DNA from: Streptomyces sp. NBC_00459
Lineage (GTDB): Bacteria > Actinomycetota > Actinomycetes > Streptomycetales > Streptomycetaceae
Direction: 5' to 3'
Assembly: GCF_036013955.1 (NCBI RefSeq)
Contig: NZ_CP107903.1
Coordinates: 4,402,001-4,466,000 of the forward strand
Length of the DNA: 64,000 bases
In this document: piece by piece, positions 7,377-15,013 of the stretch
How positions within the stretch are numbered: position 1 is the stretch's first letter
Layout of the letters: each line of letters begins with the position of its first letter
Position numbers and translations under genes: made by a program
The notes under the pieces: generated by a model
Database searches by the model: none
The model's input: the letters and a program-made list of their open reading frames with translations, nothing else
Told to the model about the DNA's origin: nothing

Positions 7377-7873
7377 TACCAGTCGACGGCCACGTCCTGG
7401 CCGCCGAGGCCGGTCGCGATGATGGAGACGTTGATGACGGGGTTGCCCTTGGCCTTGCCGCCCACGTACCAGCACTTGATGAACTGGAAGCCGCGCGAGG
7501 GCGGGCAGCTCGCGTCGGAGCGGTAACCGACCTTACGGCCGTCCATCGTCAGGGTGTCGGCGGCGAGGAGATGCACGCCGTCCCAGTACGAGTCGGATCC
7601 CGCCCCGTCGCAGGCGGTGAGCTTGCTGCCGGTCGAGGCGTCGCCCGTCGAGCCCGCAGCCTGCTGGGTGCCGTTGTACCAATGGGTGGAGGCGCAGTTG
7701 GCCAGCCGCTTCACCTGCGTCGCGCGCCAGCTGAAGTCGCCGCTGTACTTCAGCGTGTCCGCCAGGGCTGTTCCGGCGGTGATGCCGAGCGCGAGTGCCA
7801 TGGCGGTCAGCACCATGCCGATGCGGGCCGCGATCCTTGCTCGACGTGAGTGCTTGGGGGGCGTGGGCGTCAT
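7367..7873 (-). CDS. Small secreted protein of unknown function, 168 aa
   Basis: A positively charged N-terminus (PKHSRRARIAARIG) leads into a hydrophobic core and a cut site near GTALA (about residue 38). The mature part is rich in Gly, Ser, Thr and aromatic residues and has four cysteines (near NCAST, TACDG, ASCPP, IKCWY), likely two disulfides. AGGACC precedes the ATG at 7873. No catalytic motif is recognised. It converges on and slightly overlaps the DUF397 gene. It may be a cell-surface or culture-fluid protein; no better statement is justified. Confidence 0.75.
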   Translation of the reverse strand: MTPTPPKHSRRARIAARIGMVLTAMALALGITAGTALADTLKYSGDFSWRATQVKRLANCASTHWYNGTQQAAGSTGDASTGSKLTACDGAGSDSYWDGVHLLAADTLTMDGRKVGYRSDASCPPSRGFQFIKCWYVGGKAKGNPVINVSIIATGLGGQDVAVDWYYL

Positions 7874-8148
7874 GGTCCTGTCTTTCGTTCTGGGGGGAAG
7901 AACTGATGACTGGACGTGAGAATGGCTGGCCCGTCGACCGTCGGCGTGACGTGATCATTCCTCGGCCGTAACGAACTCTCTTTTCTCCCGGCGATCTTGC
8001 TGTGAGCCTCCTTTGCCCGTGTCTTTACCGACCTGCTGACAGCCGTGGCAACCCCCCCTTGCCCGCCCCGCTGTCCGGCCACATAGCCTGCTCCGAGGAT
8101 TCCGTTTTCTCCCCGGCCTGAGCTCCGGGACTTCCTCGGAGGCAGCCG

Positions 8149-8373
8149 ATGAACGACATACGGTGCACCCAGTGTGGTGCCGTGGGGCTGCAGCCGGGCT
8201 TCGTCGAGGACTCCGGGCAAGGCGCTCGCGGGTTCGCCCGGTGGATCGAAGGGGCCCTTGAGCGAGGCCCGCTGGGCGGTGCCAAGAGGATGGGGCGGCC
8301 TCACTGGCAGATCGACGCCTATCGCTGTCCCAACTGCGCGCACCTGGAACTGTTCGCCGCTCAGCGTGACTAG
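8149..8373 (+). CDS. Zinc-ribbon-like small protein, 74 aa
   Basis: ATG at 8149 follows a strong CGGAGG site. Two CxxC knuckles lie near the ends: CTQC (about 6-9) and CPNC (about 60-63), separated by a basic, Gly-rich middle. This is the layout of a single zinc ribbon, as in small nucleic-acid-binding or structural proteins. The TAG stop is the first triplet of the TAGCGAC heptamer array into which the insertion sequence jumped, so the gene itself is intact. Role unknown. Confidence 0.75.
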   Translation: MNDIRCTQCGAVGLQPGFVEDSGQGARGFARWIEGALERGPLGGAKRMGRPHWQIDAYRCPNCAHLELFAAQRD

Positions 8374-8387
8374 CGACTAGCGACTAG
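8371..8387 (+). repeat. Left part of a TAGCGAC heptamer array
   Basis: Two full TAGCGAC units (8371-8377, 8378-8384) plus TAG lie directly against the left end of the insertion sequence. The array continues beyond the element at 9831. The first unit carries the stop codon of the zinc-ribbon gene. Confidence 0.9.
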
Positions 8388-9829
8388 TAGGGCTTGGTCA
8401 GGTGCGGTCCTTGATGGCGTGTCTTCCTGATCGGTCGTGCCGTTGATCGGGTGTGCTGGGTGGGGAGTTGGCTGCGGTCCGGTGTGATCTGGAGGACTTC
8501 GCGGCGGAGATGTTCGAGCCGTTCGCGCGGGCAGATCAGCGGCGGTGGGGCGAGGTATATCTGCGGGGCCTGCTGCTGGACGGCGGGCGCAAGTCGGTGG
8601 AGCCGATGGCCGCCCGCCTGGGCGAAGACGGGAACCGGCAGGCCCTGGCCCACTTCGTCACTTCCAGCCCGTGGGACGCGGCACATGTCCGGGCCCGTTT
8701 GGCCTGGCGGATGCAGCCGGTCATCAAGCCCACCGCGTTGATCATCGATGACACCGGGTTCCTCAAGGACGGGGACGCGTCCGCGTGCGTGACCCGGCAG
8801 TACACCGGCACCGCGGGCAAGGTCACCAACTGCCAGGCCGGGGTCTCGCTGCACCTGGCTTCCAACGGCGCCTCGGCGGCGGTGAACTGGCGTCTGTTCC
8901 TGCCCGAGAGCTGGGATCCCGCCTCGCCGAAGGCGGATCCGGTCAAAGTGGTCCGCCGTGCCAAGTGCGCCATCCCTGCCCAGGCGGGCCATGTCGAGAA
9001 GTGGCAGCTGGCCCTCGACATGATCGACGAGACGCGCTCCTGGGGCATCGAGGTGCCCCAGGTCATCGCCGACGGCGGCTATGGGGATACCGCCGCCTTC
9101 CGGCTTGGCCTGGAGGAACGCGGTCTCCACTACGTGGTGGGCATCTCGACCACGACCACCGCGCAACCCGGGGACGCACAGCCGTGCACCCCGGCCTACC
9201 CCGGCCGGGGACGACGGCCGGTTCCTGCCTACCCCGAGCTGGCACAGAGGGTGAAGAGCCTGGTCATCGCGGCCGGCAAATCTTCCGCACGGCCAGTGCA
9301 GTGGAGGGAGGGATCGCGGCCGGGCAGTGGCCGCAGCGGGCACAAACGCATGTACTCGCGCTTCGTGGCCCTGCGGATCCGGCCCGCCGGACGTGAGATC
9401 TGCAAAGCCACCCCCGGCGCCGAACTGCCGGTGCGCTGGCTGCTGGCCGAATGGCCAGCCGACCAGGACGAGCCCGTGCAGTTCTGGCTCTCCAACCTGC
9501 CCGAGACCACCCCGTTGCCCGTCCTCGTGCGCACCGCGAAGCTTCGCTGGCGCATCGAGAACGACTACCGAGAGATGAAGCAGGCCCTGGGCCTGGCCCA
9601 CTTCGAAGGCCGAACCTGGCCAGGCTGGCACCACCACGTCACCCTCGTTTCGGTCGCCCACGCCTTCTGCACCCTGCAGCGACTGAGCCGATCCCCAAAA
9701 GAGACGGCGTCGGCCTGAGCCTCTACCGAGTCGTTCGCGAGCTGCAGTTACTCCTCGTGATCTGGACCGGCGCCTGCCCCACCTGTCACCGCGACATGCC
9801 AGACCTCGCACCAACATGACCAAGCCCTA
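8388..9829 (+). mobile_element. IS701-family insertion sequence, 1442 bp, complete
   Basis: Perfect 13-bp terminal inverted repeats are visible: TAGGGCTTGGTCA (8388-8400) and TGACCAAGCCCTA (9817-9829). The flanks are the 4-bp direct repeat CTAG (8384-8387 and 9830-9833), matching the YTAR target duplication known for IS701. A single full-length transposase gene lies inside with no frameshift. Perfect ends and an intact gene suggest recent insertion. The target was a run of TAGCGAC repeats containing many CTAG sites, between two genes, so no gene is interrupted. It has no passenger genes. Confidence 0.93.
8453..9718 (+). CDS. IS701-family DDE transposase, 421 aa
   Basis: The protein moves the surrounding element by cut-and-paste. 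The DDE residues can be placed at LIIDDTGFLKDG (about 97-108, first Asp), QVIADGGYGDTAAFRLGL (about 202-219, second Asp) and LRWRIENDYREMKQALGL (about 367-384, Glu of the Y-2-R-3-E type motif). The start is a GTG at 8453; the ribosome site is weak, which is common in transposase genes. The reading frame is intact across the element. The N-terminal region (RWGEVYLRGLLLDGGRKSVEPMA) is the usual IS701 entry domain. Confidence 0.92.
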   Translation: MLGGELAAVRCDLEDFAAEMFEPFARADQRRWGEVYLRGLLLDGGRKSVEPMAARLGEDGNRQALAHFVTSSPWDAAHVRARLAWRMQPVIKPTALIIDDTGFLKDGDASACVTRQYTGTAGKVTNCQAGVSLHLASNGASAAVNWRLFLPESWDPASPKADPVKVVRRAKCAIPAQAGHVEKWQLALDMIDETRSWGIEVPQVIADGGYGDTAAFRLGLEERGLHYVVGISTTTTAQPGDAQPCTPAYPGRGRRPVPAYPELAQRVKSLVIAAGKSSARPVQWREGSRPGSGRSGHKRMYSRFVALRIRPAGREICKATPGAELPVRWLLAEWPADQDEPVQFWLSNLPETTPLPVLVRTAKLRWRIENDYREMKQALGLAHFEGRTWPGWHHHVTLVSVAHAFCTLQRLSRSPKETASA

Positions 9830-9830
9830 C

Positions 9831-9865
9831 TAGCGACTAGCGACTAGCGACTAGCGACTAGCGAC
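9831..9865 (+). repeat. Right part of the TAGCGAC heptamer array (five units)
   Basis: Five exact TAGCGAC units run from 9831 to 9865. Together with the two left units the pre-insertion locus had about seven tandem copies. Each unit junction recreates CTAG, the IS701 target. Confidence 0.9.
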
Positions 9866-9948
9866 CGATCAAGTCGCCCCCGACTGCCGTCAGTTCCACA
9901 TCAACGTCCGGCAGCGGGAAACTACGGCAGCGTTGCCGGGCGCTGGCC

Positions 9949-10689
9949 TCAGCAGTGGCAAAGCACGTCGATGACGACGGTGTCGGGGTCGAGGCCGTCG
10001 AGATAGCGGTCGGCCTGTTCCCAGTGGCCGTCTGTTTCCCCGTCCGTCCACGAGCCGTCAAGGGCGACCAGGGCGAAGCTGGGCACGGCGCTCCGGGCCG
10101 ACCACAGCCGGGCTTCCTCGTGGTCGTGCGCGAAGTATTCGACGGGGTCGCGGGTCAGGAACGACATGTCAAAGTGCGGGTCTCCCGCAAGGGCCCGCTT
10201 GACCACGTCCTGGATGAGCGGCTGGAGGAGATGCTCCTCCTTGGCATCTCCCCGGGAGTAATTTTCGGGATCGGCCTCGTGGCGAGCGAGGAAGTCCGCG
10301 AAGGCGCGCGCCGGCGGGTGTATCGCGGTCAGCTCGGTCCAAGCGGCGAGGCGGGCGTCGTACGCGCCCACCGCTCGGTTCCGCATACCGTCGAAGTCGA
10401 GCAGGCCCCGGGGCCCGCCGTAGCATTCCAGCGGCCCGAGGGCATCGAGCCTGGCCTTCCTGCGCGGCACGGTGGACGCTGTGACGAGCCTGCGGTCGTC
10501 GGCGTGTTCGGGCAGCACGAGGTAGGCGTTGCCCGCGCCGTTGTGGATGGCCCACCAGTCCCAGTGGCCGTCCGGACTCCACTCCTCGGTGAGCTCGGAG
10601 TTGTAGGGCGCCAGGGCGGCGGCTACCGCCTTCGGAACCTTTCGAGGCGCGGTCGGCGGCAGGCACACGGTGGCGAAGAACTTGGTCAT
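9949..10689 (-). CDS. Conserved hypothetical protein, 246 aa
   Basis: The protein begins MTKFFATVCLPPTAPRKVPKAVA, continues with DGHWDWWAIHNG, CYGGPRGLLDFDGMR, and ends with SFALVALDGSWTDGE and VVIDVLCHC. This arrangement is familiar from a Streptomyces family of uncharacterised cytoplasmic proteins of 230-260 residues, rich in Trp and Asp, without signal peptide or membrane helix. ATG at 10689 is used because the conserved opening starts there, although the ribosome site is weak. It diverges from the ECF sigma gene. I cannot assign an activity. Confidence 0.75.
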   Translation of the reverse strand: MTKFFATVCLPPTAPRKVPKAVAAALAPYNSELTEEWSPDGHWDWWAIHNGAGNAYLVLPEHADDRRLVTASTVPRRKARLDALGPLECYGGPRGLLDFDGMRNRAVGAYDARLAAWTELTAIHPPARAFADFLARHEADPENYSRGDAKEEHLLQPLIQDVVKRALAGDPHFDMSFLTRDPVEYFAHDHEEARLWSARSAVPSFALVALDGSWTDGETDGHWEQADRYLDGLDPDTVVIDVLCHC

Positions 10690-10896
10690 GCCCGGGAGCG
10701 TAAGTCCTGGGATTCTTCCGCCCGCCCGTCCGCCCGTCCGTACGACCGCCCGGTGGCGCACGCGCCGTCTCGTGCCGCGAAGTGTTCTCCTGCTCGGTCG
10801 CGTGGTCACGACGTGGGGAACCGGATTCCCGCGATCGGCGAAGTACTGGTGAAGGCACAGGACTTCAGCACCATCGAACCGACGAAAGGAGCCCCG

Positions 10897-11538
10897 ATGA
10901 CCGTCGAGCCAGACGTCAGAGTGGGGCAGGAGAGTGACGCCTCGGTGGTCGAACGGTCGTGGCACGAGCCCGAGGTGTTCGCCGTGCTCTTCGACCGCCA
11001 TGCCGACTCGGTGCACGGATACGCGGCGCGCCGGCTCGGCGGGGAGGCGGCCGAGGACGTGATGGCGGAGACCTTCACCACCGCGTTCCAGCAGCGCTTC
11101 CGGTACGACACGGGGCAGGCCGGCGCCCGTCCGTGGCTGTTCGGCATCGCGACCAACCTCATCAGCCGCCACCGGCGTGCCGAGGCCCGGAGGCTGAGGG
11201 CGCTCGGACGGCTGCCTCCGGACGGCACCGGCGGCGGCCGGGCCGACGAGACGGTCGCGGACCAGGTGGCGGCGCGGGTCAGCGCACAGGCGGTAGGGCG
11301 TGAACTCGCCGGTGCGCTGGCCCGGTTGCCCGCCCGTCATCGGGACGTCCTGCTGCTGGTCGCCTGGGCCGACCTCGGCTACGAGGAGGTCGCGCGCGCC
11401 CTGAACGTACCGGTGGGGACGGTCAGGTCGCGGCTGCACAGGGCCCGCAGAAAGGTTCGCGAGGCATTGGGCGGAGCTGATCCAACAGCTCTCCAAGAGG
11501 AATCCGGGCAATCAGACGATGGAGGTTTCCGGCGATGA
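10897..11538 (+). CDS. RNA polymerase ECF-type sigma factor, 213 aa
   Basis: ATG at 10897 follows GAAAGGAG. Region 2 is at about 28-75 (FAVLFDRHADSVHGYAARRL, AEDVMAETFTTAFQQ) and region 4 at about 140-190 (LARLPARHRDVLLLVAW, YEEVARALNVPVGTVRSRLH). It redirects RNA polymerase to a specific promoter set. The stop overlaps the next gene by ATGA, and that gene encodes a single-helix membrane protein of the type that accompanies such sigma factors in actinomycetes. The pair is therefore probably a signal-responsive unit at the membrane, although no zinc-binding anti-sigma motif is present. Confidence 0.92.
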   Translation: MTVEPDVRVGQESDASVVERSWHEPEVFAVLFDRHADSVHGYAARRLGGEAAEDVMAETFTTAFQQRFRYDTGQAGARPWLFGIATNLISRHRRAEARRLRALGRLPPDGTGGGRADETVADQVAARVSAQAVGRELAGALARLPARHRDVLLLVAWADLGYEEVARALNVPVGTVRSRLHRARRKVREALGGADPTALQEESGQSDDGGFRR

Positions 11539-12467
11539 ACGAACTCAAGCTCCTCAGGGAGTGGGACGCGGGCGCGCCTGCTCTCACGGATGCCGCCCGT
11601 ACCCGTGCACGCTTCCGCCTGCACCAGGCGATGCGGGAGCCCGGCGCGGTCACGACCATCGGCCGCCGTCCGCTGCTGCGGGTCGCGGTGGCCGCCGTAG
11701 CCGCTGCGACGGTCACCGCGACTGTGGTGGTCGCCCAGAACACGGGGGCCTCGCCCCCCACCCAGACGGTGAGCGCGGCCACCGTGCTGCGAGGGGCTGC
11801 GGCCGAGGAACGCAGGCTCGAAAAGCCGATCGCGCCACGCGATGACCAGTTCATCTACAGCAAGGAGATCATCAAGGAAACCCCGGTCGGAGGCGGCCGC
11901 ACCAAGACATACGTCGACGAGAGCTGGAGCTCGGTCGACGGCTCCAAGAAGTCGTACCTCAGCGAGCTGGGCGATGGCGTCTGGGACCCGCCGTTCGAGC
12001 CGGGGGAGAGCATTTGGCCGCCGAACAGGTGGTCGGAGCTGAAGCAACTGCCCACCGACCCTGTCAAGCTGCCGTTCGCGCTGCGCAACCTCCTCGGGAA
12101 TCCGGAACCCGACCGGCCTTTGAGGGCCTCCGAGTGGCCGCTGGTCCAGTTCGGCCTCTCCGGCCTGCTCCGCAAGCCCGTTCTGCCGAAGGGACTGCGC
12201 GCCGCGACATTCGAGGCACTCGCCACCGTCCCCGGCATCAAGGTGCTGCCGGGCCGGACGGACGCGGCGGGCCGCCCGGGCGTCGGCATCCAGTACGTCG
12301 ATCCCAACATGCCCCGGGGGGGCGGCGCACAGGTGCTGGTCTTCGACGCGAAGACGTATCAGTACCTCGGTATGCGCGACCAGCGCACAGAGGGAGGGAC
12401 GACGTACGAGCAGTGGTCCTATCTGGTCGCCCACGGCGTCGTGGACCGAGTGATGCAACGCCCCTGA
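11535..12467 (+). CDS. CU044_5270-type membrane protein paired with the ECF sigma factor, 310 aa
   Basis: The cytoplasmic N-terminus (MNELKLLREWDAGAPALTDAARTRARFRL) leads to one membrane helix at about 48-68. The extracytoplasmic part contains PRDDQFIYSKEIIKE, then WSSVDGSKKSYLSELGDGVW, and ends with VLVFDAKTYQYLGMRDQ. This follows the actinobacterial CU044_5270 family, which regularly sits behind ECF sigma genes and may act as anti-sigma or sensor protein (inference from position). The 4-nt overlap supports co-translation. The last codon and stop lie within the first copy of a 36-bp tandem repeat. Confidence 0.8.
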   Translation: MNELKLLREWDAGAPALTDAARTRARFRLHQAMREPGAVTTIGRRPLLRVAVAAVAAATVTATVVVAQNTGASPPTQTVSAATVLRGAAAEERRLEKPIAPRDDQFIYSKEIIKETPVGGGRTKTYVDESWSSVDGSKKSYLSELGDGVWDPPFEPGESIWPPNRWSELKQLPTDPVKLPFALRNLLGNPEPDRPLRASEWPLVQFGLSGLLRKPVLPKGLRAATFEALATVPGIKVLPGRTDAAGRPGVGIQYVDPNMPRGGGAQVLVFDAKTYQYLGMRDQRTEGGTTYEQWSYLVAHGVVDRVMQRP

Positions 12468-12540
12468 GGCCTCTGACGCCTTCTGCTGCTCCGGCACCCC
12501 TGAGGCCTCTGACGCCTTCTGCTGCTCCGGCACCCCTGAG
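12462..12540 (+). repeat. 36-bp tandem repeat overlapping the end of the preceding gene
   Basis: Two exact 36-bp copies (12462-12497 and 12498-12533) plus seven bases of a third begin with CCCCTGAGG. The first copy contains the TGA stop, so the duplication lies at the 3' end of the gene and does not change the protein. Confidence 0.9.
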
Positions 12541-12560
12541 TGGTCACTCCGACGCTCCGC

Positions 12561-12609
12561 CGCGACCGCTCGACGCCCGGGAACCTCACCGCGGCGTCGA
12601 GCGGTCGCG
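12561..12609. terminator. Hairpin terminator, 17-bp stem
   Basis: Arms CGCGACCGCTCGACGCC (12561-12577) and its exact complement (12593-12609) enclose 15 nt. It lies after the ECF operon and ahead of the GntR-controlled gene, so it separates the two units. Confidence 0.85.
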
Positions 12610-12653
12610 TCGTGCCCGCCCTACCGAAGTCCCCGCCTCGCCCAAGTCCCCTT

Positions 12654-12718
12654 TTGTATCGAGCATTTGACACAAGATCCCGGCCGAGGCATCTTGTACC
12701 CACCGCTTGATACAAGAT
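12654..12718 (+). promoter_or_regulatory. GntR (YtrA-type) operator region
   Basis: Two 12-bp direct repeats, TTGACACAAGAT (12667-12678) and TTGATACAAGAT (12707-12718), lie 40 bp apart with one mismatch. Each also forms half of a spaced palindrome: TTGTATC...GACACAA (12654-12675) and CTTGTA...TACAAG (12693-12716). An inverted ATCTTGT is at 12691-12697. The layout suits binding of the GntR dimer encoded in the same operon. Confidence 0.7.
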
Positions 12719-12737
12719 GATCTGGGGGGATCTCCAC

Positions 12738-13556
12738 ATGCTCGACATGCTCGACACCGCCCCGCTCCAGGCCCGGTTCCTCGACCACGCCGAGTACTAC
12801 GCCCGCTGGTCCGGTCTGGCCATCGGCCTCGTGGTCGCGCAGGCCCTGTCCACCCTGGGGGACGTCGAGTTCGAGCAGCGCGTCGTCTTCTGCATCACGG
12901 CCTTCGGTCTGTGCGCGGTGGCCGGTGTCCTGCTCGCCGACGCCCTGACCCTGCGCCCCCAGGAGGCGGTACGCACCGCGAGTCTCGCCCCGCGCCTGGT
13001 CAGAGATCATGTGCCGCCGCACATGGGCCCCCTGATCGCCCTCCAGGGCGTCTCTCTCGTCGCCCTGCTGGTGATCGCGGCCGCCACGGCCTCCGTCGAC
13101 CCCGACCGCGTGTTCAGCACGGGCAAGGTCGTCCACGTCACCTGCAACGGGATGCGGGCGCCCCTCGGCCCCTGGCCCGGCCTGTACTACAGCCTCCCGA
13201 TGTTCGGCGCCCTCGCCGTCGCCACCCCCACCTGTGTCTGGGCTCTGCGCCGCATCGCCCACGGCCCGGGCGAGGAGCAGCAGCGCCGTGACCGCGCCTG
13301 GGCGGTCACCGGGGCCTGGGGCCTGCTGGTGTCGAGCCAGCAGCTGTACGCCGTACTGATGGTCACCGTCTCGCTGACGGAGACGGGCTGTGCCGGCGTG
13401 CTGGGTGCCCTCACCTTCTGGATGTTCTACCCTCTGGCCCTGCTGAACCTGTTCACCGTCGCCTGGTCCCTGGTCACCGTGGTCGCCCCCCGCGCGGTCG
13501 AGAACGAGACGGCCGTGGACAGGACGGCCAAAGACGGGACGTACGACGATGAGTGA
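12738..13556 (+). CDS. Multi-pass membrane protein, 272 aa
   Basis: ATG at 12738 was chosen because GGGGGG lies 8 nt upstream; an earlier ATG at 12717 sits inside the operator. Five or six membrane helices are visible, for example SGLAIGLVVAQAL, FCITAFGLCAVAGVLLAD, VSLVALLVIAAATA, LYYSLPMFGALAVATPTCVWAL, and WMFYPLALLNLFTVAWSLVTVV. No transport motif is recognised. The GntR gene begins within its last codons (8-nt overlap), and YtrA-type regulators usually control membrane proteins or ABC transporters encoded beside them. It may therefore respond to a cell-envelope signal; this is inference. Confidence 0.8.
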   Translation: MLDMLDTAPLQARFLDHAEYYARWSGLAIGLVVAQALSTLGDVEFEQRVVFCITAFGLCAVAGVLLADALTLRPQEAVRTASLAPRLVRDHVPPHMGPLIALQGVSLVALLVIAAATASVDPDRVFSTGKVVHVTCNGMRAPLGPWPGLYYSLPMFGALAVATPTCVWALRRIAHGPGEEQQRRDRAWAVTGAWGLLVSSQQLYAVLMVTVSLTETGCAGVLGALTFWMFYPLALLNLFTVAWSLVTVVAPRAVENETAVDRTAKDGTYDDE

Positions 13557-14019
13557 CCCCGCCGTCCGCGTCGACACCACCAGCCAGGTACCGCCGTACG
13601 AGCAGATCCGCGTCCAGCTCGCCGCGCTGATCCGCACCGGCCGACTGGTCACGGGCGAGCGCCTGCCGACCGTGCGCCAGCTCGCCACCGACCTCGGGCT
13701 GGCGCCGGGCACCGTGGCCCGCGCCTACCGTGAGCTGGAGGCCGCCGAGCTGATCCGCACCCGCCGTGGCGCGGGCACCCGGGTCGCGGCCCTCCCGTCC
13801 GGGCCGTACGCGCACGACGCCGACCAACTCACCACTCTGGCGCGGGACTTCACCTCCGCGGCCCGTGCGCTCGGCGCGAGCACCGAGGACATCCTGACCG
13901 CCGTCCGCGACGCCCTGGACCCGGGGCCCGCCGCCTCCCCGGCCACCGCCGGCAGCCGAGCGGGTGGCCCCAAGACGGCAGGCATCGGCGCAGGCCGCAG
14001 GAGCGGGAAACTGGCCTGA
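13549..14019 (+). CDS. GntR-family regulator, YtrA-like, 156 aa
   Basis: The N-terminal winged helix reads VPPYEQIRVQLAALIRTG, LPTVRQLATDLGLAPGTVARAYREL and LIRTRRGAGTRV (about residues 14-82). The C-terminal part is short (about 70 residues, helical, then an Ala/Gly tail), as in the YtrA subfamily that lacks a large effector domain. It overlaps the membrane protein gene by 8 nt and probably represses the operon through the repeats at 12654-12718. Confidence 0.88.
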   Translation: MSDPAVRVDTTSQVPPYEQIRVQLAALIRTGRLVTGERLPTVRQLATDLGLAPGTVARAYRELEAAELIRTRRGAGTRVAALPSGPYAHDADQLTTLARDFTSAARALGASTEDILTAVRDALDPGPAASPATAGSRAGGPKTAGIGAGRRSGKLA

Positions 14020-14102
14020 GAGGCCGTTGGCCGCATCCCGTACCGCCCGCACCGCCCGTACCCCCTGTACCGCCCGTGTCGCCGAACCAAGGTTCCGCCG
14101 GT

Positions 14103-14774
14103 TCAGAGGCTGCGGGCGGTGATGTCGCCGTAGTTGGTGGTGGCGTGGATGTTGAGCTGGGCGGCGGCGCCGTCGGTGTTCTGGAGTGCGTTGTCGATAC
14201 GGCCGTAGGCGGTGCCGGCGTCGAGGGTCGCCGAGACTCCGCGGGCTGCGCCGACCGAGATCTCGCCTGCCTCGGTGCGCAGGGTGACCGTGCCGCGTAC
14301 GGCCTCGGTGACGCGCAGGTCGCCCTTGAGGGTGCGGAGTTCGCCGGGGCCGCCCAGGCGGCCGACGGTGATGTCGCCGGACTGGAGGGTGAGGCGGGCG
14401 CCGTCGGTCTCGTCGAGCTTGACCGTGCCCTGCGCGCACTCGTAGGTGACGTCACCCAGGCGTCCCACGCCCCGGAGTTCGGCACTGGCCGCCTTCGCCT
14501 CGACGCGGGAGCCGGCCGGGAGCTGGACGGTGACCTCGACGGAGCCCGACTGGCCGAGGACGCGGTTCTTCGCCGGTGCGGCCTCGATCCGCAGGACGCC
14601 GTCGTCGTGGGCGACCGTGATCCGCTCCGCCGCCTTCGTGTCGCGGCTCGACGAGGCGTCGACGGGCAGGACCTCGACGGTGGTGTCGGCGCGGTCGGCG
14701 GCGATGAACCGGATGCGGCCCGCGGGGATGTCGAGGACGGCCAGGACCGGGGCGGGGGTGTCGAACTTCTGCAT
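14103..14774 (-). CDS. DUF4097-family beta-repeat protein, 223 aa
   Basis: The opening MQKFDTPAPVLAVLDIPAGRI is followed by repeated beta-strand segments such as GSVEVTVQLPAGSRVEAKAASAEL, GDVTYECAQGTVKLDE, SGDITVGRLGG, KGDLRVTEAVRGTV and AGEISVGAARGV. This is the right-handed beta-helix-like adhesin/DUF4097 repeat; the protein has no signal peptide. GGGAG precedes two adjacent ATGs, and the one at 14774 has the better spacing. It diverges from a MarR-type gene that is likely its regulator. The molecular role of cytoplasmic DUF4097 proteins is not established. Confidence 0.85.
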   Translation of the reverse strand: MQKFDTPAPVLAVLDIPAGRIRFIAADRADTTVEVLPVDASSSRDTKAAERITVAHDDGVLRIEAAPAKNRVLGQSGSVEVTVQLPAGSRVEAKAASAELRGVGRLGDVTYECAQGTVKLDETDGARLTLQSGDITVGRLGGPGELRTLKGDLRVTEAVRGTVTLRTEAGEISVGAARGVSATLDAGTAYGRIDNALQNTDGAAAQLNIHATTNYGDITARSL

Positions 14775-14800
14775 CATGCTCTCCCAGAGCTTCGAATCTG

Positions 14801-14972
14801 TTGTTTCGAACAATGGAAAAGCTACGTTGCGTTCGCCATTTCATCAATGAGCCTGTTGCGTGTTATTGACATAACCGCAGGTGAAAGCAGGCAAATCATT
14901 GCAATGGAATGGGGTCTAACGCAACACCAGCATCCGGGTCTGTTGCAATGAATTGAAAGCGAACGCTACACT
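14801..14972. promoter_or_regulatory. Divergent promoter region between DUF4097 and MarR-type genes
   Basis: Minus strand: TTGATG (14847-14842), 17 nt, TAGCTT (14824-14819). Plus strand: TTGCAA (14943-14948), 18 nt, TACACT (14967-14972). Both promoters carry GCGAACGC just upstream of the -10 box (14829-14836 inverted, 14959-14966 direct). Additional palindromes are TTGTTTCGAACAA (14801-14813) and CATTGCAATG (14897-14906). The shared element is the best operator candidate for the MarR-type protein. Confidence 0.6.
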
Positions 14973-15013
14973 CGCACCGGCCGGGACCGACAAGAACCAC
15001 GAAGGAGACCGCG

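Noticed and set aside
8371-9865. Heptamer array considered as a CRISPR
   Set aside because: Units are directly tandem with no spacers; the only interruption is an insertion sequence.
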